From Neospora caninum Liverpool (Eukaryota > Apicomplexa > Conoidasida > Eucoccidiorida > Sarcocystidae), in the NCBI RefSeq assembly GCF_000208865.1, contig NC_018386.1:248001-312000 (forward strand): DNA of 64,000 bases. The letters run 5' to 3'. The notes under the pieces are model-generated. The model made no database searches and was not told where the DNA came from. It saw only the letters and a program-made list of their open reading frames with translations. Shown here one piece after another: positions 14,901 to 25,400 of this stretch; the first letter of the stretch is position 1; the number at the start of each line of letters is the position of its first letter. Both the position numbers and the translations under genes were made by a program.

Positions 14901-17088
14901 CCCGGATATCTTCAACTTTGGCGAGTTGGTAAGCGCTTGTTGCGCATGCAATACCAATCGGATAACTGAAGCCAGAGTCCCTGTTATACAGTTTTATACA
15001 ATGGGATACCTAGGTTTCTATAGACTACCTTTTTCGCGGGAGCGCTGCTTTGCCGTGTGCTGACTCGTCACATCGTTGTGCCGTTGCCCCCCCTCTTTGA
15101 ACTGGAGGTGGAGATGACACTTTAGGCTCCTATGAACCTCACCGGAAAGAGACGGGACTTGTTTTTGAATATCTGATAACGTTTTTTATTATTTTTTAAT
15201 AAATTAAACTTTTGGGTGAAACAAAGAAGCTATGTGTTGACACGGCGACTGTGTGTATGCATGACACTTTGAACTCTGTCTTTTTCCTTTGTATGCATAT
15301 CTCTCTCTATATATGTATATATACATATTATCTCTCTGAATATGTGTGTACAGCGGTAGCACATAAATCTGTTTCCTTTTGTTTTTGAGGAGTTGCAAGT
15401 TACTTTGGTTTTGTCTGTTCTGTGACTTCAGATGCAACAAGCCTTGATTCTGTCAACACTGAAGACTGAGCCGGAACATCAGTGGCTGTGGTTGCTCCTC
15501 GAGGCCTTCCATTGCGGCTCTCTCCCACAATTTGACGCGATTTGCTCGGACTACGCCCGCCAAATCCAGGCAACAGTAAGTAGACCAGCGAAGCACATGC
15601 TTGAAAAAATCGCCATTCGTGTAGGTGTGCTTGCGTCATGAATTGGTTGTCATGGTCTCGCGCGTTTTTGAGAAAATAGGAAAACCAGCTCAAGCCTCGG
15701 GACTGTCTCTCTCTGCGTCCGTCATTCTGGGGCGGGAGACGCCCTGGAAGTCAGGGGCGCGTCGTGGACATCGGTTCCCTTCCACTCTGTCACCGCGGTT
15801 TTTCCTGCTCGGTGCTTGCTGCGGATGAAAGAGTTTCACCCCCACACATGGATTCTCCATTCTTAGGCGGTAGTTTTTCCAAGGCCGTTGAGAAGCAGAT
15901 GCGCGTTTTTCCCCAAGAAAGCGCAAGCAGAATGGACGGCCGCTCTCGAGACCGTTGCAATCAGGCCGTCTTCCCTGGTTTCCGCGCGAGCGATACAGGC
16001 GCTCTTTCTTTCTCTCTGCGTGTTCTGTATCGCTTGCCCCCTCCCCTTCCCTTGTCCAGGCGCTGGCGAACCACATGCCTGCGCTGCGCCGGAAGATCGC
16101 AACCGCGGCGCTGCTGCGTCTCGCCTTCACGCGATCGGCAGCCGGGACTGCAGCGGGCAACCCAGAGGCTTCCGGGATGGGCGAGGGCCCTGCGGCGGAG
16201 GCCCCGGTGGGCCTGTCTGCCGGCGGAGCGGGGATTTCGGCGGCGTCGCGCAGTCTGAGCTTCGATGTCATTGCCAAGTCCTGCAAGGTCGGCGAAGACG
16301 ACGTCGAGCGTCTGGTGATGCGCGCCATGAGTCAGAAACTGATGAGAGGAAGCATCGACCAGGTTAAGCGTCAGGTGTTTGTCACCTGGGTGCGGCCGTC
16401 GCTTCTGCTCGATGAAACCGGGTAAGCGCGACGCTGGGGAGATATCGGGGAAGTTGTTTCTTTCATCCTGCGTAGGAGGTGCTGTGCTAGAAGGTTGACA
16501 GCTTCGAGTGCCCATCGCCATCGAGTTTTGGACCCTCCAAGCGCGTGAGTGCGTGAAGCCAATGGAGAGGCCTCGTCGTCAGCCAGTTTGGCGACGGGAG
16601 ATACACCTGACGTGGAGAGGATATGCGGCCTGTTTCCCTGTAGGAAGAACAACGCTGACTCGTGTAGTGTAGAACCTCAGATGGTTTTGTGTTTTTGGGA
16701 AAACCTGTAGTTTAGAAAAAAAACAGACGTAAGAGACCGTTCGCACACGCACGGGAAGACGCCGCTCTTCGCTGACGCCGTGTCTCTACCTTGGAAGGTT
16801 TAGACCGGAGGCAAGCGTCCAGGGGCCGAGAGCCTTGTGTGGCTAGCGCCTGTGAGTGCGACCCACCGCTGGATACGTTTGTGACGCGCACGCACGAGAA
16901 GCATTGCAGCGCATTTGTTTTTCCACAGGGGGATGAGAGACGCTCGTGACATGCCGTCGTTTCCCTTTTTGTTGCGTGTCCCGTTCAGCATGACCTACTT
17001 GCAAGATCGGCTGCTGCGGTGGATTGGGGCTGCTGAGCAACTACACCAGCAGCTGCAAAACCAGACGACTGAGCTTCTCGGCTCGTAG
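11993..17088 (+). CDS. RPN9: 26S proteasome non-ATPase regulatory subunit RPN9 (PSMD13), PCI-domain lid subunit
   Basis: This is a structural subunit of the 19S regulatory lid of the 26S proteasome, which degrades ubiquitinated proteins in cytosol and nucleus. Exons are 11993-12237, 12924-13144, 13424-13761, 14297-14360, 14837-14928, 15432-15575, 16060-16421 and 16989-17088; all junctions are GT-AG and in phase, giving 521 residues. Family signatures include RYHEFT just after exon 1 (human WHQLT position), FNFGEL in exon 5, and the winged-helix part of the PCI domain at about residues 433-480 (SFDVIAKSC, then VERLVM, GSID and TWVRP). The protein is longer than human PSMD13 (about 376) because of Ser/Ala-rich insertions near residues 170-190 and an Ala/Gly-rich one in exon 7. 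ATG 11993 is the first Met in the frame. The gene converges on the DnaJ gene. Identity is secure; the exact N-terminus is less so. Confidence 0.9.
13264..13325 (+). repeat. TATC/TATATC microsatellite in RPN9 intron 2
   Basis: A degenerate run of TATC and TATATC units lies inside the 279-nt second intron of RPN9 (13145-13423). It probably varies in length between strains. No regulatory role is evident. Confidence 0.85.
14059..14076 (+). repeat. 18-nt poly-G tract in RPN9 intron 3
   Basis: Eighteen consecutive G residues lie on the coding strand within the third RPN9 intron (13762-14296). The tract can in principle fold into G-quadruplex in the pre-mRNA and is prone to length errors in sequencing. 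Confidence 0.9.
14433..14453 (+). repeat. 21-nt poly-G tract in RPN9 intron 4
   Basis: Twenty-one consecutive G residues, preceded by a further run of seven G and one C, lie in the fourth RPN9 intron (14361-14836). This is the longest homopolymer noticed in the window. It is on the same strand as the tract in the preceding intron. Confidence 0.9.
15299..15330. repeat. CT/TA microsatellite in RPN9 intron 5
   Basis: A CTCTCT run followed by TATATGTATATATACATA lies in the fifth intron (14929-15431). The TA part is a short inverted repeat. Confidence 0.7.
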
Positions 17089-18504
17089 AACATCGAAAGT
17101 CAAGCTGGCGTTTCGTCGTGTGCACCTTTGGGGAAAATGGTGATGTCTTTGGCGGGGGAACGGTGCGGAAAGAATAGCGCGGAGCGCACCGTGATTCGCC
17201 TCGTTAAACGGTGTGTGTCTCAGTTGTGGGGGCTGTTTCCTTCCCGTCTCCACGGGCCGTCGCGACCGAAAAAGACAGTCGTTGCTACGCCCTGTAGGAC
17301 CTTCCTATAACCTGGGGGCTGGCTTAGGATATGAACAGGCAAAACTGTCGCGAGGCGCGGCTGGCAATCGGAGGCGTCAACCAGTCGTGTTACTCGAAAC
17401 AAAACACAGTCGCGTGGCGCTTGCCCCCGCAGGCAACCAGAAACACCGCACGCCACGACGTGTGCACATACGGCTAAACGACAAGATTGCACGATCGCTA
17501 AAGCTGGAGAGAGATCCCTTTTTTTGTCAGCGCCACAATACTGTAAACGTGAACACGGAGAAAACTGCACTGTAACCAACGAGACACTGCACGCGCACTT
17601 GCCGCGTACATCGAAGCGAGAGAATGAAAGCTCAGAGAACACCAGCTCTGTTTCTTTTAACTGGACTTGTCCCTGCTGGCAAGCCTTCCAGAACAGGACA
17701 CGGGTGAATCGGATCGATGAACCTTTCTCAACCGTTAGCGAAAACGTCGCCTGTCGTCGGAGCATATGTGGGGACCTGCGTCAACTCGAATAACTGCTTG
17801 GCACTGGCGGCTGTAGCTGGCGCCGAAGGCACTCCCTCTGAGTTTGTTCTGAGACGCGAGACAGATCGGAAACGAAAACGCTTTCTCTGTAGGATCTGTA
17901 GTCCCACGGCCCTGCCCCGTCCACTCTGGAACCCACCGCCGATGTTTTCACCTTCGCGGCGACTGCTGCCTGCAGGCAGCGAAGGAAAGTTCTCAGTGCG
18001 GTAGGTGCAATCAGATCCAACGTGAGCAGAAGCTTGCCAGCAGCTTCGCACCGATTTCTGCGTCTGTTGCTTGGAGGCGTTGTCGCTTCTAGAAGAGCGC
18101 GCGCAGTCGCTCTCTTCTGTTTCGGCCAGTTGTCACCCCTCCCGCACGTTTTTACTCTGGGTTGTTTTCGATGTCTCTCTGGTTACACTGAAACAAAGCG
18201 AGCTCATCCAAAGGTTACCATGCATCCTGCTCATTCACGACGCTGTGGAGGGATGGCGACGGCGTGGTGTAAGAACCAAGTGGAATTCGGGAAAACGAAA
18301 AAACAAAAAAGGATTTTTGGCGCAAGCGAAAACAAATTTCGGAACGGAACAAGTGAACGGAATTTGAGTGGAGGAAACCCGAGTTTTCGGGTGGAAGAAG
18401 CAGGCATTTTCCCCGACCCAGCTCTATCCTCTCGACAAAACGATGACACCGGCCGATCACAGCCATTGGCAGCTCCACCGAGATCCTCCTCTCTCCGGAA
18501 TGAA
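17089..18504. other. Convergent intergenic region between RPN9 and DnaJ stop codons
   Basis: About 1.4 kb separates the stop codons of the two facing genes and should hold both 3' untranslated regions and polyadenylation sites. No further gene is supported; the open frames found here lack domain character. Overlapping antisense 3' ends are possible given the spacing. Confidence 0.6.
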
Positions 18505-19430
18505 CTAGGCTTTCTGCTTGTCCTCTGTCGTGTCAGACTTCACCTCGTCTTTCTCGTCTTCGGGGTCGGTCTGTATTTCTGGCGCTTCACTTCCCGCAGC
18601 AGTTTCCACATCCCTTTCCAACTCTGCCTCGGCAGCGGAATCCGACGCCATCACGGATTCCACAGACTCAGAAGACGCTGCCATCGCTTCGGGCTTGGAA
18701 CAAGAGCCGTTGTCACTGACATCTTTGTCGCGAGAATGCCGCTCAACACTTCCCTGAGCTCGCGGAGGCGGCGGTGGAGGGGGCGGAGGCGGCGGCGGCG
18801 CTGGATGGCTGTGCACTTCGTGTCCAGAATGTTCGTCTTCCGACGCTTTCTTGCCTTTCTCTGTCTTTCGCCTGGCGTGCTTGTCGCTGTCTTTCGCCGC
18901 GTCTTCACTTCGAGCTGGAGAAGACGAGGAGCGACGAGATCCTCTGTGATCGCTCTCCTCACGCGCCTGGCTAGATCCCGCTCGCGGGTCCGAGTCGCGT
19001 TGGCCGTTGTACGCAGACGTGCGAGCGTCTTCAATTTGATCAAACAACTCGATATAGCGTCGCTGCTGGGGCGTCAGAGATGTAGGCATCTGGACGAAAA
19101 TGGGGACACAACAGAAAGAAAAATGAGTCGGGAAGAGAGACACACAAAAAAGCCGGAGGAAAACGAGCAGCGACCATGAACATTCCGAACTGCCGCGGGG
19201 CGCGCGAAAACGCACATGGGAAGGAAAGGTCAAGAGCCATGCTTTGACAATTGCAACACCAGGCTGACGGCAACACACTTTTTCACAGCCCAGCGTCGAC
19301 ACACAGGGATGCACATGGAACGAGACATTTACGCGAGACGCCCGCCCGTAAAAACTACGGACACACATTTATCTACACATCCAATATATATATATATATA
19401 TATGATATATATGATATATATATATATATA

Positions 19431-19474
<44 letters not shown>

Positions 19475-22400
19475 TGCCGAGTACCTTGAGGGTGAAATGG
19501 AGGACGAGATTCCCAACGCCTCCGCGCTGGTCGATTTTCGGCGGTCCCCGTCCCTTGAGGATTTTGACAGTTGATGGCGACGTGCTCGGCGGGATCAGAA
19601 GCTCCACCATCCCATCGAGTGTGGCGATTTCGACGCTGCCTCCAAGGAGACACTGCAGACAGAACGGGACACATTTCCTATATCGATCCCTTTTCTCTCC
19701 GAATCTCCCACGGCTGCCATGCAGGACACACACGCTTCGACACGCGGATCCCCTGGACAAGGCCACTTTAAGACACACGTGGTACCCACCTGCTCATGTG
19801 GTATCCAGCACACACACATACACAGGAATTTCTCGGCTTCCTTGCCCGAGAGCAAAAATCCTTTCCGCACCACTTTGTGCACGCCTGCTATCTGCGGAGG
19901 TCTTCTCCAGCACCTCTGAAAATGTTTTTGTCAAGACAGTCCATGCAGATCTCTACACCATCTGCACACATGGGCAGTTGGCGGCTTTCTGAACCTTTCT
20001 TGAATCTCGTTGTGCATGTCTCCTCAGGCGCATAGGTACACGCAAGCAGCCACGTCGTGCGCACAGGGCTAGAAGCGTTTAAACGGAGTTTGTGGCGCGT
20101 CGGGGGACTTCAGTGACTTGCCTGTTTGATGGAAAGAGGCACATCGATGTGGATGTCGTCGTCGATCCAGCGGAATGTGTCGTGGGGCTTCACGTTGATC
20201 TGAAAAGAACGCGAACATCGCAGGCACCAGAAAAAGACAAAATCGACGGGGCAGCGACCTCTGACCGACCCGAGAAAACAATCGAACGTCTGGTGCACAG
20301 AAGACGGTGTCGAGCCTGCGCAGTCGAAACGCTTCGTTCCACGTATACCCGAAGATGCACGCGACTTCGCCTTCTCGCGAATTTCTGTTTCCGTCAAAAC
20401 GCATCTTGACCAGCAGGTCTGCCCACCACCACGGAAATGGTTGACGCAGAGCTTCCTGACCGATGACAGAAACGGTTTCGACTGCAAAGACTTTAAAATG
20501 CCTGGCAAAAAAGAGGCTGGCCCGAAAGGTCCAAAGTAAAACGTTCCCAACCCAGCTTCCAAGTGAGTGGTCAAGGGAGGCAATTCGTCCGGCCTGACGC
20601 AATCGCCTGGCACGTGCTGCAGATGGAATGCTCTTTTCGACTTCATTCTCTGACCCACTGCCCACTTACGCTGACAAACAAGTGCCCCGGTTTGCCTCCC
20701 CGCAGTCCCATGTGGCCTTGGTTAGGAACCCGCATCTGCATGCCCTGACGGACGCCTGGTGCACACAGAAAGAAAGGAAACAAGTGACCCAGAGATGACG
20801 ACGCTGGACTACGTAACCTCACAGTCGACGCGAACAGCAACTCGCGTCTCCCCCATGGCGCCTCGGGCGCGTTTGCTCCGGAAAGAGAGAAACATACACC
20901 CTGTCGCAAAAACCTCCCACGGGAGTACACACGCGAGGCGTGCGGCTACGGGTTCACATCTCGACTGCCGTTGCTTCCCATGTCCACCTTCGCATGCTTC
21001 CTTTTAGAGGATCCAGAATAAAAATGCCCAACGCGCAGACGAACCGATGCTTGCGCGCACGTCGGCCGGGTAGAGACGGGAGAGACGCGAACGAAAAAAC
21101 TCGAACGCCCCCTGACCAAACAAGAGAATCCCCCCCAAAAGAAGAGTGAGGCATCCGTTTCGTAACGAGGCGCGGCACGATCACCCCCTGCCCGCTGGAG
21201 ACGAGGAAGTGGACTGGGTTTTCGTGCGTGGGACGCCCGAATCTAAACATGGACGAGACGAACACAGCCGGCTTCTCCAGCATTTGCGGCGCTCTTTCTT
21301 CGTGAGTCACGTCCCCCCTCGGCGTTGAAGGAAGCGAAACTTACCCTTGGGGATGTCGATGTTGAGCACCTTGGGCTGCGTCTTGACTCCTGTCCCGCGG
21401 CAGGTCCTGGAGGATTCGCATCACAGACGGAGAGAAGCGACAGCAAGGAAACAGATGACGTTCAGTGAGGCTGTTTCAGAACGCACCACCGCCAAGCAGA
21501 CGCGCCATTCACTTTTGCCCGACTCTTCTTTCGCGGCCTGTCTTCGCCTCGGCACAAAAAGAAACCGGCAAGTGGTCGTTTTTCTTCGTGAAATCCCAGC
21601 CGTGCTCCTTCTCTTCCTCCCCGCGCCGCCGATTCTCGGCATCCCCAGATTCTCCTGTCCTACCTGCATGGGTGGGTGATGACCTGGCCGGCGCCGTTGC
21701 ACTGACGACACGGAATGCCCAGAACGATGGGGCCTCGCTCCACTCTCTGCACGCCGCTCCCCCCGCACGTTCGACACCGCTGGATGCCGCCGCTGCCTGT
21801 GGCGCTTCCCGTCCCTGTGCAGCTGCTGCAAACACACTTTGCGCTGAAGTGGAGCGTCTGCGAGGGCAGACGGGGGAGAGCGCAGAGACAGAAAGAGGAA
21901 GAACGTGAGAGCGCGCGAAACAACACTGCGCGGCGAGCAACGGGAAGCAGCGCCTCCCGCCGCAGAACGGGGACGAAACTCCTTCGGATCTGGCAACAAC
22001 TCTCTCGAGCAGACAGGAGCGACACACGCACGGGGTCTGCCTGAGACAGCAAGAGAGGCACGAGTGCGACACCCGAAAAAGGGAAACCGACGCACACAAG
22101 CACCAGCTACGTTTCTGAGTACATCTCTGCCGACACAAACGCAGACGGATTGCATGCACACCCGCGCAGGCGCTCGAGGGCGCAGATCGGGAACGCGCTC
22201 GGTTCCGGAGTTACCTTTTCGCAGCCTTTGACTGCATCCATGAGGTCGATTGTCACTTCCGTTTGGATGTCTTCCCCGCGAACCGCACTGGTGCCGGCAG
22301 CGGCGCCAGCAGACCCAAAGGCTGAGGACGAGAAAGGCCCTGCGCCTCCCGCGCCCGCAAAACCCGCCATGTTGGCAAACATTTCGGCGAAGTCAGTGAA

Positions 22401-25400
22401 CATGAAAGACGCGTCGAAACCCGCACTCCCTGCTGCCGCTGAGCCTGTGCGGCAAACAGAACGAACAAAACGAAGCAAACATTCAAGGTCCATCTTCATC
22501 CATATACGGAACACACCACATATATCTACATATGCCTACTTGCATCCATATATACATATCTATATATAATATACATATAGATGAGCACAATCTTTATAGA
22601 GTCGTTTTTTGAGCTTTTGGAGAATACCGGCGGTAGCACATCTCTTTCGAGACAAGGACAGAGATGCGCGAGGTATACACTAACAGAGAAGACAAAAGGC
22701 AAACGAAGCTGGTGTGGACCGACTCAGCCGGACCAGCACGGTGACGGAAGAGATCAGAGGTTGATCTCCCTCTGCCTCCTTAGCTTCCTTCTTTCCTTCT
22801 CTTTCTCTCATCAGCCGCCACCAAAGGGTCTTTCATTCAGTTTTATGTGCGCACACACATGAACACAAACACATTCATTCGTATCTATAAAAAATAGACA
22901 GAGCACAGGCGCAAACCATGCATACACACACATGCGGGAGGAACAGATGCGCGTGGATCAGGGCGGAATCTCCAAGACGCTCCGCGGTGTGTGTCTGCGA
23001 GGCACATGGCCCTTCCGGCTGAAGGAGGGACGCGCCACCCTTCACGACGCTCCAGCGAACTTCCGAAAACTCAGAGAACAGACTTCGACACTCCACATTT
23101 GTCAACACCGAGAGACGGGACAGGTCGAAGCCCAAGAAAAGAAATAAAAGTGAAAGAAAATAGAAAGGCGTACCTCCAGGACCACCTGCGCCCGATGCTG
23201 CAGCTTCGTCTGGGGTCATGCCTGTCTTGTCGTAGAATTCGCGCTGTTTCGGGTCGCTCAGAAGTTCGTAGGCGCTGCGGCAAAAGGGCGCATGCAAGGC
23301 ACGAAGAATAAAAATAGGAGGTGCAAAAATACTCAGGAGAGCGTGATCTGGGAGCAAGTCTTTGCAAACGCGCACACGCAGTTCCTGGGACTTCCAAAGC
23401 TCCACATGGAGACTAGAAGGAGACGACATCGACTGTGTCACACACTCGGAGCCCGCCCACACACACACACACACACAACGGACAGGCAGACACAGAGAGC
23501 TCGAGGGAAGAGACAGACCGGAGCATAGACACAACACAACCCGCGACGGCGCGAGGTGCACGGGCTTCCGTGACAAGGCACGTCGCGGGAGAGACAACTC
23601 AGGACGACCCTCTTGGGTTTTGTCCTCGCTCTTTCTTCGGCTAGCTCAAAAGGCGAGGCCGACGCTGTTCGTGGTGTGACTGTAGCTACGCAAGCCTGCG
23701 TCTTTCATGTGCCGCCTGCGAGGGGCAAGACAGGTCTCTTTGCGCTGGGGAGACCCTTGGCACAAACCCGATTCGCCTGGCGCCTTTGGCAACGGCTGTC
23801 AACAGGCACGGTGTCTAGACAGCAGACCGGGGTGTCCCCTCTCGCGTTTTGGTTTCTGGCGTACGCAGTGATGTCGGCCATCTTTTGCTTCGCCGACGGG
23901 TCGGGGTTCAAGTCCGGGTGGTACTTTTTCGCCATTTCTCGGAACTTCTTTTTGATTTCTTGCGTGCTGCTTGAGCGACTGCATCCGAGGACCTCGTAGG
24001 GGTCTTTGCTCCCTCTTCCCGACCCTGTGCTGAAGAAGCGCGCGGTCGGGCCTCTTCTCTCCTGGCGCCCTGGCTGACCCATACACACCCAGGAACTGTT
24101 CGGCAAAGCGCGGGCGTCCTCCCGACCCCGTGACTGGCTGATGAGTCGCTTCTTCGTCCGTTCCGGCCTCGCCACGGAAAGCGCTTCGTTCACTCCCGAC
24201 GGGAAGACGGAACTCGCAGCGGCGCGAAGGGCGCGGCCGCCCCGTCCCTCGCTCGAGAGCGGAGAGGAGTCAGGGGCACGCACACGCCCTGTGGCGGCAA
24301 ACGCAGGTGGCGTCGCTCCCTTTCTGTCTTTTACGGCGCGAGGTGTCCGATCCAGCGCTGCCGTGTCTCGCTCTGCGCCGCTGCCTGGCTCGGGCGAGAG
24401 CGACGGAGACAGAGGCGAGGAGGCCCGCGGAGTTGCGGCAGTCCCGGACAGGCGTGCAGTACAGTACTTGAGGGCCGAGAAGACGGAAGGCGAAGAGCCG
24501 AGATGCGAGGACGCGAGCGGGTGCGACAGCGGGAGACAACGCCTCTCGGATCCTGTCTCTCCCACGGCCGAACAGAGCGACGGGGGTTCGCGAACCTCGC
24601 CGCCTTCACTGGGAAGAAAGGCGTAGGAAGCAAAATCATCGGAAGATGCAGCCGTTGAGATACCCGAGCCGGAGCGACTTCCTGCAGGCGATTCGGGCGT
24701 CTCGACGCCTGGCCACCTGCCGGACGCGGTTCCGCAAACCGAAAACGACTCTGTCAAACTGCGTCGATTCGCGGACTCGCCTCGCCTCAACGCAGCGTCC
24801 TTTCCAGGTGCCTCTCGACGCACCGTTGACCATCTTCGAGCCTCGCTGTCTCTGCCGCGTTCGCCCTCGCGCTCCCTTCTCGCCTGCCCGCCGACGGTTG
24901 CGGGGCAAGGAAAGACGCGGAAACCCCCCCGCTCGAGCGGCTCGCCCACAGTCGCGGGCGTGTCTGGTGCGGCAGGGAACGGGCTGCGAGCGGCAAGGCC
25001 ATTTTGGCCGAGACAGTCCCTCTGGACATCTACCGCGGAACTCCGAGCAACTGGAGGCTCCATGGCCAGCTCCAGATGTGGAAGACTCCCTTTCGGGATT
25101 CGGAAGAAGGCCTCTGTTCGGGGAGTCTGGATGAACAGCGCACCCCCTGGCCCGGTGTCGCGATTCGGCAAAATCTCCTCACTGAGTTCTTCCCGCCGTC
25201 TCTGAGCCCATCGGTTCGCGCGACCGCAGTCTCCGGGCTGCTTCTGGGCGAGCGACACCGCCGGCGCCTCTGGGCCTCGCCCTGAGACTGCCTCTGCCCT
25301 TCGAGACGCCGTTTCTGTTTCAGGCGGCGAAAGGCGCTTTTCGCTCGGTCGCTCTAGTGCTCGGCTTTGGTTCTTCTCTGCCTGCCTGAAGTTTCCTTCT

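Noticed and set aside
18022..19179. 385-codon plus-strand frame
   Set aside because: It is antisense to the last DnaJ exon, whose low-complexity codons keep the opposite strand open.
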